In this document: positions 12,335-24,752 of the stretch, piece by piece | Layout: the number at the start of each line of letters is the position of its first letter | Numbering within the stretch: position 1 is the stretch's first letter | Assembly (NCBI GenBank): GCA_024305745.1 | Contig: JAHRBS010000004.1 | Location: 3,038,001-3,102,000, forward strand | Direction of reading: 5' to 3' | DNA from: Polyporus tsugae | Lineage: Eukaryota; Basidiomycota; Agaricomycetes; Polyporales; Polyporaceae | DNA: 64,000 nt | The notes under the pieces: generated by a model | Told to the model about the DNA's origin: nothing | The model's database searches: none | Seen by the model: the letters and a program-made list of their open reading frames with translations, nothing else | Position numbers and translations under genes: made by a program

Positions 12335-15300
12335 GATGGTGAGCGTAAGAAGTCAAGAGACGGGGCGACAGCATCGACAAGGAACCTGACCTGTATATGA
12401 TGCTCGCTACACGGCGCGCACAGGTGCCGGCATCAAACATGATTGACCCGATAGCCAGAGTTGCAACTTGCAGGCATGACGAGCTCTCTTCAAGGCAAGC
12501 GACCACGCTCGAAAGGCAGGCAGGATGCGCACGTGTGTGATGCTGGCCCCGCACTCGCTGGATGTGGCCCGGCGGCCGCACGACCTGACAGGTGCGTGAA
12601 AGTCACGCTGGCCACACTGGCGTCACCTGGTATCTTGAACTTGAAGCAACACCTGCTCCTCGCCATTTTGCTCCCATATACATAGAAGCGTCAGTCGTTC
12701 AGTATACTCACCTTGGTCGACACCGTGACACGATCCGGATGATTATCCGTTCCAAAAATAAACACAGTCTCGAGCGGGCGAGGCGTCGATATCGAATCAT
12801 CTGAGTCCCGTCGGACTCGAGCATTTGAACATTATCGGAATTCGCTCGACAGCGGCGACTTGTGTTGCTCCGCCTTCTTGAATCGGTCAGTGTGCGAAAT
12901 GTTGCCCTCCAAAGAGGGATTAGTTCCTGTTCCAGATGGTGTGGACTGCCCCCATACACACTGATATAGTTGCTTCAAACGTTCATGTAAGCACCACTAC
13001 TCACTGAATCCTGAAAATTTCTAACGGATGTAGTACTGGTGAGAGAGGGCGGGCTGAAACGTTGCAAAGCCTGTGGCACCTTTCAGAGAGTTCGCAGTCG
13101 AGCAGAGTCCATAGGGTGATCACTGAGGCCTCATGGCGTCTGTTAGGATGGGTTCACGGGATGCTCTGACCGCTCGCGATATTTCGGGAGAAGGTTCGCC
13201 TCAATCCAGAAAGAACAACGAAAACAGGCACAGGACGACGGGGCGAGGGATCGTCTCCTTCCGAAGACATCCTCGAACACCTGTGGAAGACATAGACCGC
13301 AGCGGAGACACCCCCAATGCCAATCAAGCTATTGGGTGGGCATAGTACAAGCCGCCGGCGGTGGCAATCTCCGCACTACATCCCAGCTAACTTACGTCCC
13401 GGCACACGTTGAAGACCGGCCCACAGTGACAACACCTGTGTCACCCCAACGAGACCATAGCCTACGGACGTCCCCAATCGAGCCCTACCGGCACGTATCA
13501 GTCGACACACCGACGGCGGCGCTGTTGCTGACAACGCCGGCGGACGCTATCAAACAAACAAACAACTCTCGGAAAAAAAGGTTACGCCGGTTTACCACCA
13601 CGACTATCTACTGAACGCCCGCAAACTTCCGGGACCTGGGAGCCAATTTGTGGACCATCCTCAATGGAGTGTAGATCCGCGAAGGGTGGTCCATCCCGAC
13701 TTCCTCCACAATCCCCCGAGGAGGGTCAGCAAGCAAGAGAGCCTATGGAATGGTGCTGATCAGATCAGCGGATCTGTCGGCCTTCGTAGCGCATGCTCTC
13801 GGGCCTACTTGTGTACATTAAGGTCAGTGGGACGAGCTCGTTCCCGGTCCCCCCGACACCGGGACCGGGTTTAAGTTGCCAATACAAAACGAAGACTTCC
13901 GTCCGTATGTTCCTCGTATGTTTGCCGATCTCGAAGACTGATATATGGAATATAAGGCTGACAGGCTGATATGCCACGGTGTGGGATTCACGGTAGAAGG
14001 GGAACGATATGAGTCGGAATGACCGAAAACTGCACAGATCGTCAATGGAGTGCTTACAGTACGCATGCTTGGCTCAACCAAAGCATGAACAACACCCTCG
14101 ACTGTGAAGAAGCTTTGGAGACTGGTGTCAAGTTCGGATCCTACTGGATAGCGCATCGTGCCAGATCATAGTCCATGGCAGAATTCAATTATTCGGAAAA
14201 TCTCGGCCTTGGCATGTCTCGTACGCCTCCACAGCTTCTCCAACAGCCTGCTTCTAGTCGGAACACTTGAGTGACGCTGGACGCGCCGCCCGAGAGGAAG
14301 AGGCGAGAAACCCCCGCCATGGAAATCCCGTGTGAGGTCCCAGGAATGCGTCCGCACTCTATTACTGACAATGCTTCGCGGAATTCCTGTGGATGTGATT
14401 GAAGAGCGTATGTGCGCGTAGCGAGTTACCATCTGGAGCTCCTGAGAGATAAGTAGTCATAAACAGGTGCCCACCTAGTATATTACACAGGGCCATGGCG
14501 GTGTTAAGCGACGGCCTCGGGGGTATTTGGTAGCTTCACCGGGTGTTTGAGAGATAGGGCTAAGTTGACGGTATTGCCCGTACCCCGACGGTTATCCACC
14601 CTCCGAGCCAGCATGAGAGCAAATGCGAGAAATGCGAGAGGTGCACCGTTGGGTGCCGGGCAGATTGTGGCGCAGCGACCTTGACGCAAGGAAGTGGAGT
14701 GCTAGAGCGCAAACGGCCCGGTCGGCGTTCTGTCAAGATGTCCGCCGAAGGATGTCCAACTGCGTGGTGATCAACCTAGAGATTCTGGGTGAGTGACAGT
14801 GACAGGGTAAGGCGGTGGATCCACGAAAGGACAAGGTTTTGACGTAACGTCGGCTCGTGGCTCCTGCTAATAATAAAACAAAAGTTCAGGCTGGATGGAG
14901 CTGGGCAAACGAAGAGGAGGTTATTCGGATGGCTGTTCTCGTAATGCTTGCCTGGTTCGTCCCAGCCAATCGACTTGGAACATATTGCCGCACCGCAGTG
15001 CCCATATCGAGGGACACCCGGATAGCCCTCGGAACGGGCATGTCAGGCAGGGTTTTACATGCCCTGGGCATGGTGATCAATATACTGGCCGTGTGAATGT
15101 CTCCTGAAAAAGTGTTAGTTGGACAGACCCGCCTTTCACGGGGAGTTGTTCCAGCGCGACGATGATCGCGACGAGCGTCGTCGAAGCATGTTCATCGCTT
15201 GGACATGAGTATCGCGGCCGCCGGACCTAACGAAGCCTGGCTGCGTACCCGCTGAGGAGAGGAGAGATAAAACTGCTTGAATATGAACACCGGCCGCTGG

Positions 15301-16180
15301 CTTAACGTCTGTAGTAGTGGCGCTCAAGATGCCGTAATAAATAAACCGGGTGGGTTGACCACCCAGTAGTGGACACCTGGGGACAACAAATGAGTATCAG
15401 ACCACTTGCCAAGGGGTACAAAAGAACATACCAGGGCCAGCCTGTCGAGAGGTAAAGAAGGTGTCTACACGTATCACAGAGCTGTCGGGAAGGCATCACA
15501 GATGGGGGAAGCATGCGGCGGCACTCTTGCTATTCGGAATTCACGTCTGGAGACGCAGCCTTTTGTTTTCCACGGAGAATCGGAGCAACACGCAGCTCTC
15601 ACAGACTTCATGTCATCGTCATCTATAGGCAACGAATTCGGAATTGGACTGACGTCTGGAGATATGTCTTGTCCCAACGCTCCGAGGGCCCTGCACGGAC
15701 GGAGGTCCAGAAGGAGCCATTCAGCGTCATTGGGCTGCACGTGAAGCGGGCGAGAGTCTCCCGGGTGATACGACGCCGCTAAGTAAGGCCTTCTGACCGG
15801 ATGAAACCGGATTGGGCGATCGAAGACAAGAGGCTGCTCGAAGACTTAGAGAGTTGGCAGAGAAGAGAAGCGAAGAGGCTCGTGGAGGAGCGGAGGCAGG
15901 CACCGGCCAATCCTCAAACCCTTGGTGGGGCAATTGCCGCAGACACGCTAGCGGGCGCCAATGGCCCGATCCAGATTGCCGTGGGCGTCTGCGATTATCG
16001 GGGGGCCCTGATAAAAAGAGAGGTGGTGCTGGGGCTATCTAATCAGTTGCTTAACCCACGACCAGAGATCTCCCCGGCCCTTTCTCCATAAAACTTGCCC
16101 CCACCCTCCCCGCCGTTCCCAGCGTCCGCATCCCTCCCTCTCATCACAAACGTTGCGCGCCTTGTCCGCCTACCATCGCG
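12335..16180. other. Gene-poor block upstream of hapX
   Basis: About 3.85 kb without a convincing gene on either strand. Open frames (for example 13824-14156 and 14166-14432 on the minus strand) are short, have no recognisable motif and cannot be joined by good splice sites. A motif related to ATTCGGAATT occurs near 15533 and 15643, followed in both cases by GACGTCTGGAGA-like sequence. The block could hold the promoters of the flanking genes, a non-coding transcript or decayed repeat DNA. No transposase or reverse-transcriptase motif was seen. Confidence 0.5.
15958..15977 (+). promoter_or_regulatory. Candidate CCAAT-complex/HapX site
   Basis: CCAAT at 15958-15962 is followed after 12 bases by ATT (15975-15977). 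This fits the bipartite form reported for the CCAAT-binding complex with HapX (CSAAT, 12 bases, RWT). It lies about 220 bp before the hapX ATG, so autoregulation is possible. The RWT half alone matches by chance about once in 16, and another CCAAT at 15908 lacks it. Confidence 0.35.
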
Positions 16181-18077
16181 ATGAGTGCCCCACCTACCCC
16201 TTCCGACGCCGCCTCCTCATCAACAACCCTCTGGGCTACCCGTGCGTCACTGTCTTCTCATGTCCTCACTGCCCTACATTCTCACATGCCTCGGTTCCAG
16301 CCTCCAAGGAGTGGGTCATCCCAGCCAAGCCCAAACCCGGACGGAAGCCCAAGAAAGACGTTGCTCCTCCACCCGAGGACGGTGCCGAGGTTCGTGGATC
16401 GTCGGCGCTAATATTCCGATGCTTACCCGACCGTCGCGTTTGTAGACCGATGCCAAAGGTCGCCGCGTCCAGAACAGGTGAGCATATTGTGTGCTACCAT
16501 ACGTTTCTTGGTTGTTGACGCACCCTGCCAGGGCTGCTCAACGTGCATTCCGCGAGCGCAAGCAGTCCCAGCTCGCTGAACTCCAAGCTCGGGTGCAACA
16601 ATACGAGCAAGGGGACATAGAGCGGAACGTCGCGCTCCAAAATATCGCGAAGCGCCTTAAGGAAGAGAATGACAAGCTCCGCAATGAGAACACACTTCTT
16701 AAGGAGAAGGTCGCTCAATACGAAGCGGAACGCGCTTCTGCCAAGAGGCCGCGCGACGAGTTCTCCCCGCAGCCATCCTACGACCGCTCCCAATCGCCCG
16801 CGAAGAAGAGGTCCAGGTCTTCGTTCGATGCCCTCTCCAGCCTAGCTCAGACATCTTTCGCGCCAGTAGCCTATGCCTCCTCTCCCTCCGCTATGTCTTC
16901 CGCCGACTCCGATGCACACTCCAGCTTCTCCCCCATGCCATCGTCCGCTCGCGACACACAAATCTTCTCACACAACTTCGGCCTTAACAGTATCTTCGAG
17001 CTTGCTACGTCTGGCAAGACAAGTCTCTTCGAACCCGGAGGTGCTCTCGACACGTTTGACTGCGGGTTCTGTAGCGAGAACACTCCCTGCGTCTGTCGCG
17101 AGCTGGCCCTCCAGCAAGTCGCAGAGCGTATGGCAGTTTCCTCGATGAAGATGGAGACCACCGACCACATCGCTGTGTCCATGTCATCTTCCCCCATTAC
17201 CGTCAGCCAACCTTCCATCTTAGACAACCTTCCCGCGTACCAGCCCCCAGTCCCTCTGCGGCGCCGCGCGCCGAATCCCTCCCTACAGCCCATCTTTCCC
17301 ATCACCATCCCCACCCCAGAACCGCCAAACCGGGAGGTGCCTTCCTGCACCGGCGACCCCTCGAACTGTCCGGCTTGCGCAGATGATGCTTTCGGCAAGG
17401 CGTTCTGCGCGGCTATCAGTCAGTCCGTGGCAGCCTCGTCTCCATGCAAAGACTGTCCTTGCCATTCCGCCAATGGAGGGGGCAGTTGCTCGACGGCGAC
17501 AGGCAGCGGTGGTGGCTGTTGCGGGAATCCCGCCACGTGTGGGCGATCGAACTCTGACCTGGGGCTGTCGGTCGCAGGTTCACCTTCAGCGTCGACCTCT
17601 ACCATGCCACCGACTGCGGCGCAACTTACGTCCTCCCTCCTCATGTCCGAGCCGTTCAGCACGCCGGAGACCATACCCTGCGACGCCGCGTGGCGGCAGA
17701 TCAAGAACCATCCAAACGCCGTGTTCACGGACCTTACGCTCCTCGCCGAGGTCGTCGCGCGCCGCTCCAAGTGCACGGGTCCCCGCGTCGAGATTTCTCC
17801 CGCGCCTGGCTCCATCACTCCAGAGCGTGGTGTGTCACCGGGCCTGGGGCTGGGACTTCCGGCGACCTTCGCCCAGCCTTTCGACAGTCAGTCCATCATC
17901 CTGACAGACCCCCACGCACAGTATCACGAGAGGCAGCGGACGCGTACGTCGTCGCCCCCTCAACTGGTCCCGCAGGATGTCTTGGTTAAATGTGGCCGCC
18001 AGAGAGTTCGGGAGGTGATGGCGGACGGTGTCCGTGATGCGCTCCGTCTCCTTGATGCCAGGTTCGCTCAGCCGTAG
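16181..18077 (+). CDS. hapX: HapX-type bZIP iron regulator
   Basis: Four exons (16181-16241, 16301-16389, 16446-16477, 16532-18077) join to 1728 nt, 575 residues. Residues 22-37 form the Hap4-like CCAAT-complex binding motif (SKEWVIPAKPKPGRKPK). Residues 56-120 are a bZIP: basic NRAAQRAFRERK, then a long heptad coil. Four Cys-rich regions follow at about 238-249 (CGFCSENTPCVC), 333-353, 366-397 and 444-475, as in HapX iron-sensing regions. HapX binds DNA with the CCAAT-binding complex, represses iron-consuming genes in iron starvation and, through Cys-bound iron signals, supports iron-excess responses in the nucleus. Combination of the Hap4-like motif, bZIP and Cys clusters separates it from plain Yap1/Pap1 factors. 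The neighbours are not iron genes. Confidence 0.9.
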
Positions 18078-18393
18078 CATTGTAAGCTATCGTGAGTAGC
18101 TCGGTAGTAGTTTGATCTATGCATTCCCTACCTCGAGCTCTTCTTGTATATATAATTTACGTTTAAGCTTATACCTTCGGTACCCGGTGTCTACCCTATG
18201 TATTCTACCCTGTTCACATGAATTTCTCCTTAGAATTTAGAGACACCACATGCTTCGTACCTTACCCGCCCTGGTTCAATGGCTGAGGTCAGATTCATTA
18301 ATTGTGTCCATGGTCCGTCATCAGACGGGTTTGCAGATGTGATGCCCTCGACTCACGCAAAAAGGAATACGCAGAACCTAGACCCTTGTAGCA
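18078..18393. other. Convergent 3' region hapX / PPR
   Basis: A 316-bp AT-richer spacer between two convergent genes. It should contain both 3' UTRs and polyadenylation signals (for example the TATATATAA tract near 18146). No coding signal is visible. Confidence 0.5.
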
Positions 18394-20979
18394 TTACTGT
18401 ACTACTGCTGGTGTATCGATCGATACGATGTTACGGTTACGAGCAGACTCCGTAGCCTCCTTCTCCACACGCATTCCCAAAGATTTCCTTCCCCGTGGCA
18501 ACAACTTATGGACCAACCGGTGAACCACACGCCTCCTCTTCCTTGACGACATCCTAGGGGTGTCGGCGTTCGCCGGGTGCAATGCGCGGAAAGCATGCGC
18601 AAGCTCCCTGAGCGGAGCCTCCACAAGGTCGTCGGGCAGCGGCGCCACCTGTGGCCAGAGCCGGAGCAAGAGGCGTCGCGCGGCGCCGTACTCCCGCCTC
18701 CGGAAGAACGCGCTGACGAGTGCGTCGATGGCAGGGACGTCCGGGTGGATGCCGTCGGCGAGCATAGTGCGGAACGCTTTCATCGCGGCCTTCGTGCGAG
18801 CGAGGCGGGCGTGTCCTGCGATGAGGATCGTGTGCATCTTGACGTCCGGCTTGAGACCAGCATCCGCCGCCGCTTGCATGACCTCCGCCGCGGCCCTGAG
18901 GTCGCCCGTGGCGGCGTAGCCCTCCATGAGCGCACCGTAGTGGTACCGGTTGGGGCGGAAGCCTAGCTTGACCATCGTGCGGAACTGCTGGCGGGCCGCT
19001 TCGACGTCGCGCTTGATCACTGCTAAGTGCTTAATTCGCAAAGCGAAAGTGGCGCGGTCGCCTCGCACTCCGCGCGCCGACAGCGACTGGACGATGGGGC
19101 GCAGGTGGTTGGCGCAACAACGGAGACGAGAGAAGGTGATGCCTGCGACAGGTTGCGACGCGAGACCAAGGGGCGATTCCTGGGTACTGGATGAGGATGA
19201 AGTGGGAGCAACCTTAGAGGGGGATGGGTGGGTGGACAGCAGGGGCTGGATCCACCCTCGTGAATGATTTGCAGCGCGTTCGTGCGACAACATTGCCTCT
19301 AGGAGGACGTGAAGATGATCCCTTGCCGGTGTAATGCCCCCAGACTTCAAGAGGCGTGCGATCCTAATCAGCTCTCCAGGCCGCGTGTGTCGACGCAAAC
19401 CGGAGAGAATGATGCCAGTCGTGGTTGCATTGAGATTAACCTTCACAATCCGCATGATAGCAAGCACCACATCGAGATCGCGTAATCCACGTTTCCTCTT
19501 GATGCTCCGTAGTAGCGTGTTGAAAATGTGAGTAGTAGGTGGGGTGGGAGGAGGGATTGGGAGTTCAGGAGGAGTGGTCCTCAGAAAACCCAGAGACGCG
19601 AGGAGATCAATGGTCTCGGGGTAATCTCCAAGGACACCAGCAACGACGTGAATAGCGTCGTTGGGGTAGCCCGCGGAGAAGTATAAGCGCACCAAAGCAG
19701 CGGCTGTATTGCTGTCAGGGAGGACCTCGGCGACGTGCATCTGCTGGAGAACGTGCATAGCCCTTGCGAGATCTCCTTGATGTGAGAGGTGATTGAGCAA
19801 GATATTGTAAGTTGTGACGTTGACGAGATTCCTGGGAGGAGCAGACCGGGTCACCGCAACCACGGAAGACCCAGCTCCGGCGTCGCCGCCCTGGATGGAA
19901 CCTGCCCCATGGCCGAAGAGACGGCCTCCATGGGTCTGCGACACAGAAGAGAGGACATCTACAGCGCCTGACATATCCTCCGCATCTAGCAAAAGGTGTA
20001 TAAGGCCGTTGAGAACGAGACTGGAGACCTTGTCGTCGCCGGTACCTATCGCAGCGAGGGCTTGCGCTTTGATCGAAGGAGTGAGTCCGAACGAACGGTA
20101 CCCAAGTACGATGATCGCACAGGTCTTGGCCGTCACGGGAAATCCAGCGGACTCCATAGCCCGTAAACCAGTAAGCGCAGCCGCCAAGTCGCAATTGCGG
20201 AGGTGCATTGCTACCAGAAGGTGAAACGTCAACCGAGACGGACTGACGTGTTCCCTTCGGAACATTGCCAAGACATCCTCCACCGAAATGTATCGCAGGT
20301 TCTCCATCCACGCCCGTAACCTCCAGTTGAGCAACCTGACTGTTGTGAAGCCCAAACGCTGTCTTGCAAGTCCGGCAAGATTGCGGACACCTCTCCACTC
20401 CTCGAGGTCCGCCAGCTTCGTGGTCAAGTAATGCCAGCTTTTCGGCGAACAACTGGCCCCGATTTGAGTAGCGAGGTGTAGGAGCCAGAGTGCTCGATCG
20501 GGTTTCCCTTCTTGGAGGAAGTGGAGTGCGATAGAAAACGCCCGCGGATGTCGGAGATACGCCGCGAGGTCGTATGCACCTTGAGCCTGACGGAGATCGG
20601 TAATGGTACAGCGAGAGGGATACCGGGCGAAGAGACTGTCGAGGATGGACAGAACTTCCGATGGCGGCACAAGGGATATGAAGTTGGATCCCTCCGCGTC
20701 TTCCTCCTTCGGCCTGTCCAGACGGAGGAACGAATCTAAGGCGTTGTCTCCTGCATGTGGCCGTCCCATGTCCTCTAAAGGAGCGTTCGGGGATTCGATA
20801 GTCGATGCATGGGAATGTCTGAGCTTGGGAGCTACAGCTGGAGGCCATAGAACGCGACGAGTCGAGTGAATGGGCTTTGCGATGACACATAGGGGATGGA
20901 TGAGGACACGACTTCTCTCGAGGAAGCTGTGTGAGGCTTGGGATAGATGCCTGAAATCCCGACCAACTCTCCAGGGCAT
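18394..20979 (-). CDS. Mitochondrial pentatricopeptide-repeat (PPR) protein
   Basis: A single long exon codes for 861 residues from the ATG at 20979; the same frame stays open to 21252. I prefer 20979 because it begins MPWRVGRDFRHLSQASHSFL, a basic amphipathic presequence. Multiple PPR-like helix pairs are visible: TTYNILLNHLSHQGDLARAM, HIFNTLLRSIKRKRGLRDLD, YHYGALMEGYAATGDLRAAA, KMHTILIAGHARLARTKAAM and AIDALVSAFFRRREYGAA, many with the 35-residue spacing. PPR proteins bind single-stranded organellar RNA and control its processing, stability or translation. The RNA target cannot be read from the sequence. The protein ends with a basic Arg/Lys tail. The opposite strand and other frames of this exon also contain long ORFs, a by-product of high GC. 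Confidence 0.85.
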   Translation of the reverse strand: MPWRVGRDFRHLSQASHSFLERSRVLIHPLCVIAKPIHSTRRVLWPPAVAPKLRHSHASTIESPNAPLEDMGRPHAGDNALDSFLRLDRPKEEDAEGSNFISLVPPSEVLSILDSLFARYPSRCTITDLRQAQGAYDLAAYLRHPRAFSIALHFLQEGKPDRALWLLHLATQIGASCSPKSWHYLTTKLADLEEWRGVRNLAGLARQRLGFTTVRLLNWRLRAWMENLRYISVEDVLAMFRREHVSPSRLTFHLLVAMHLRNCDLAAALTGLRAMESAGFPVTAKTCAIIVLGYRSFGLTPSIKAQALAAIGTGDDKVSSLVLNGLIHLLLDAEDMSGAVDVLSSVSQTHGGRLFGHGAGSIQGGDAGAGSSVVAVTRSAPPRNLVNVTTYNILLNHLSHQGDLARAMHVLQQMHVAEVLPDSNTAAALVRLYFSAGYPNDAIHVVAGVLGDYPETIDLLASLGFLRTTPPELPIPPPTPPTTHIFNTLLRSIKRKRGLRDLDVVLAIMRIVKVNLNATTTGIILSGLRRHTRPGELIRIARLLKSGGITPARDHLHVLLEAMLSHERAANHSRGWIQPLLSTHPSPSKVAPTSSSSSTQESPLGLASQPVAGITFSRLRCCANHLRPIVQSLSARGVRGDRATFALRIKHLAVIKRDVEAARQQFRTMVKLGFRPNRYHYGALMEGYAATGDLRAAAEVMQAAADAGLKPDVKMHTILIAGHARLARTKAAMKAFRTMLADGIHPDVPAIDALVSAFFRRREYGAARRLLLRLWPQVAPLPDDLVEAPLRELAHAFRALHPANADTPRMSSRKRRRVVHRLVHKLLPRGRKSLGMRVEKEATESARNRNIVSIDTPAVVQ

Positions 20980-22974
20980 GGACAGCCAGGATGACGGGAC
21001 GGCGAAATCCCCAAGTCGCCGCCGTGAGCTGGAGGCGTGTGAGGGAATGATTTTTGCGGTCGGGGAATGGGAAACACACCTGTGCACGGGGGAAGTGCTA
21101 CGTCGCGTTTGGGGGGAAGTTGAGGGACATGCAAAGCGGTGAGCGAGCCAACCGACGAGACTGAGGCCAACGCGCAGAACGACGACCTCGACCTCGACTT
21201 TCGCGTCTCGCCGCGCTCTCGGCGCCCTCCGGCCGCTTCCGCCAGGCGTCAACTTGACCTCACCTCCTCATCCCATGATGATGCTTTCTGCCTCAACCCC
21301 TCTTCTCAACTCTTCCCCAACGCTGCGTCGCCATGGAACTCAGCACCCCTATCGCCGTCGACGCCGCCTTACCTGTTACCCGCTGCCAAGAAACTGCAAC
21401 AGCCCCACCAATGTGCGCGTACATTCCTCGTGAATGGCGATTCTTGCTGTCTTCGGAAACACGACGCCTCCTACGATCGGATTTTACTTTAATTACCGGG
21501 GCTTGATCTATCGAGCCATGGGCCTGGCGACGCACCCGAATGTCCTGAAAGCCGAAGACGCCATTCGTTTTGGTTCCGACGCCGCGCAGTTCCATTGCGT
21601 GCCACACAATCATCCGAGGTGCAGTCCTAGCTTCATCCTAGCACAGGCATCTATTCCGCCGCACTGTCATCCTAAACCATCATCCAGGATGTGACCCGCT
21701 CCTGTGTAGCAGGTCCTTTAACGAATGCAGGTTTGCGGCGAAACCGCTCCTTTACAAAGTCATATAGCATTGATGAAGTACGTGTATCATTCGCCGCGCC
21801 GTCGCATTTGACGCGAGGGCACATGGATTATGTCACTGTACGGACGGGTCAAGTGCGAGCATGTTAGGAGAGGCGAAATCTGTTGTCTTGTCGGACGTAG
21901 AACGCAGCGGACGTCCGAGGATATGCTGTCTGCGGTTACCGACCGGCGAACGTGTTCGTAGCTGGCTGAGGCATGTACCTGAGAAACAGAGCCCGACCCA
22001 TGCAGACTGAGACAGACGGCAGCGGGCAGCCTGAAGCTGCAAAGCGTCTTTGCTGATACCAACGCCGTAGCTTTCGCAACGCAGCGCAACATCCTGAGGC
22101 CTAAACGGTTCAGGAACACAGGTCCATTGACCGCATCCACGATTGCCACGAGGAAGAGCTGTGTCACCGGCGGTGCAACTTGCCCGCCAACAGATGATGA
22201 CCACAGTCACAGTCCTTGTAAAACCCCTCGGAGAATGTGATCGCGTGTTACAGAACGCATCCGAGGTCGACGTCTATTCGTCGCCTTCGCACTGCAAAGG
22301 ATTCTCCATCGCCGAACATTGCGACATGCGACATCGTCGCTCGGTAACGCCGGCAGCCCTCTCAGCCTGCCCGCGCTTGGCCCGCGCCGCCCATTTGCAC
22401 TCACTGCCCCGGCCTCTGCCGTACTCGCCTGCTACTTGCTGCTGTGCCTCGGACAAGGTCTACCGGTTGCTGACCTAGTCATCTGTCACAGATAGCGATC
22501 CGCCATGTCCTCGCCCAAGGGCGAGTTAATTGCGACATTTACCTTGTACGGCCCTCCTACTTGCATCATGACTCGTTCGGCGGCGCTGGCGGAGGCAAAA
22601 GGCGGTGGCACCCGCGCTGACTCGGCAAATCGCCATGACATTTTCGTTCCCATCGTCCATTGAGCCGTTTCTGTCTAGTTTCAAGACGGCGACAGATTTC
22701 CGGGAGTCGAGATCTCGCCCTGATCCCTCCGTTCCATCATCTGGCCCCGACACAGTGGTCCCCGTACGCTGGTTTGTTGGAGGCATTTCTTGGTTGGAGA
22801 GATTGCTCTGGCATTGGCTATTCTGTGCAGAGCGTTTGAGATTGACACCCCGGCCACCTCCGCCACACCGTCAAATCACCATGGCTCAGTCATACATCCT
22901 ATGCATGCATCCTCGCTATATAAGTCCCGAGTCAAATCCGCTCGAGCTTCACTCGTTCTTCACACCAACCTACC
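20980..22974. other. Divergent intergenic region, PPR / adenylation gene A
   Basis: About 2 kb with promoters for both flanking genes. The short frames here (for example 21293-21613 and 22605-23033) show no domain. ATGCAT copies near 22902-22911 lie just upstream of a TATA box; a similar ATGCAT precedes the paralogous gene at 34.6-36.3 kb. Confidence 0.45.
22917..22923 (+). promoter_or_regulatory. TATA box of adenylation gene A
   Basis: TATATAA lies 52 nt before the ATG at 22975, inside CTATATAAG. A well-formed TATA box suggests a regulated rather than constitutive promoter. Confidence 0.5.
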
Positions 22975-24752
22975 ATGACTTCATATCGGACCCACCTAAC
23001 TGTACTCGAGCAGACTGCTGCACGCTATCCTGACTCGCCCGTCTTCCGCCTTCCACACGTCAATCCCAACAACAACGAGATCTTGGAATGGGACATCGTC
23101 ACCTACAGCCAGTTCTGGCAAGATGTCGAGCGATTTGCAAGACATTGGACACAGGAACTCACCGCTTGTGGAGTTCGCACTCGTTCTGTCGTTGGTCTAT
23201 GGTATGTGTCCATCCCCTCTTCGCAACTGTAGTCAACGCCAAACTGACCACGTTCTCATAGGCTCGGTGGTGTGACCTACGTGGACGCCGTTCACATATA
23301 TGGCATCGCGCGTGCGGGCTACATTCCGCAGTACTTCTCACTGCGTCTACCGAACCCTGATATCATTTTCGAGCTTCTTGAGAAGTCCAATGGCCACGCC
23401 CTCATCTACGATTCTTCATACGCTTCCGTTCTCGACCACGCTCCCGTTCCGACTTTCACCGCTGTCGACGCGCGGACATTACCCTATGCCGAGGTGTCCC
23501 TCCCGCCTAACCGCGGTAGCACCAATGGCGACGACACTCTTATGATCTTCCACACATCGGGTTCAACATCTGGTCGACCAAAGCTCGTCCCTGTCAGCTA
23601 TTCTTGGTGGGATTTTGCTCTCACGAAGATCCACGGGCACATGAAGCCGAAGCCAGCCTGCAACGGTCAGCAGGATGTCACTGTCTGGATGTAAGTACAT
23701 TTCATAACTACGCTTGGCCATACTCTGAATGTCAGTTGTGATCTAGGGGAAGTATGTGTCACTTCGGGCAATCGTTCATGCTCGCCGGGATGATCCAGCA
23801 CGGCTCGTGCACAGTCCAATTCACCCAGCAGGCATTCTCGTCTGAGGAGCTCGTCGACATGTTCCAGCGTTGTGGCCTTTCGCGCATTAACATCTTCCCT
23901 ACGTTCCTGAGCCAACACTTGCGCAATTCTCGGCATAATCCCAAGCTCCTCGCCCTGCTGCAGAGCCTTGACAACATCCTGATCTCTGGTCTGATGATGT
24001 CGCCTGAGGATGAGGAGTGGGTGCACAGCAACAGGATCAAGCTGATGAACTGCTACGGAAACACTGAGGTCGGCTCTATGCTCGTCACTCCCGCTTCGGA
24101 GTTGGATGCGCAGACCGCCTCAGGGGACGTGCACGCGCTCACCCCCGTTCCTGGCTCCAAGTACCTCTTCGTCCCCATTGATGCGGAGTCAGACTCCGCC
24201 GCAGGTGCGGAGGCAGAAACCGTGTATGCCAACGCCAACGCGCAGCTAGTCGAGCTCATCGTGCTCGCCGGCTCTCCGGACTGCCCCCACCGCTCGCTGC
24301 GGCACGAGGACGGCAACTACCATACCGGCGACCTCTTCCTCGAGGTCAACCCGGGACACTACGTCTACCGAGGACGGAACGACGACTGGATCAAGAGCGA
24401 AAATTCGCTCCGCTGCGACACGAAGGCGATCGAGGACAACGTCCTCGCCACGTGCGCCGACCTCGTGGCGGCGTGCATCGTGACGGGCAATGGCAGGCCT
24501 TCTCCCGCGCTGTTCGTCGAGCCCACGGACGCGAGCACGGATCCCGAGAAGCTCAGGCGGGACATCGTCCGCCGGATCCGGCCCTTCCATTCGCGCCGCT
24601 ACATGCACGAGCGCATCGTCTCGCCGCAGTTCGTGCTCGTCGTCCCACGGAACACGCTCCCCCGCACGGCCACCAAGGGCAACATCCGCCGACGAGGCGT
24701 CGAGGACGCGTTCAAAGCCGAGCTCGACCGCGCGTACGGCGTCTCGCGCTGA
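22975..24752 (+). CDS. Stand-alone adenylate-forming enzyme (ANL), paralogue A
   Basis: Three exons (22975-23201, 23262-23690, 23747-24752) join to 1662 nt, 553 residues. Motifs of the AMP-binding superfamily are all present: the phosphate loop HTSGSTSGRPKLVP (about 173-186), YGNTEVGSM (about 322), YHTGDLF (TGD at 412), the hinge motif GRNDDWIK (428-435) and the C-terminal catalytic Lys in TATKGNIRR (K529). Such enzymes activate a carboxylic acid as acyl-AMP and pass it to CoA or another acceptor. The protein resembles the A domain of fungal NRPS-like reductases, but no thiolation or reductase domain follows: the frame stops at 24752. No signal peptide or peroxisomal SKL end is seen (ends GVSR). 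Substrate is unknown. It is clearly a paralogue of the gene at 34584-36349. Confidence 0.85.

Noticed and set aside
19715..21079. 454-codon minus-strand ORF overlapping the PPR gene
   Set aside because: It lies in another frame of the PPR exon, is rich in Arg/Ser/Pro and has no domain; a GC-driven shadow.
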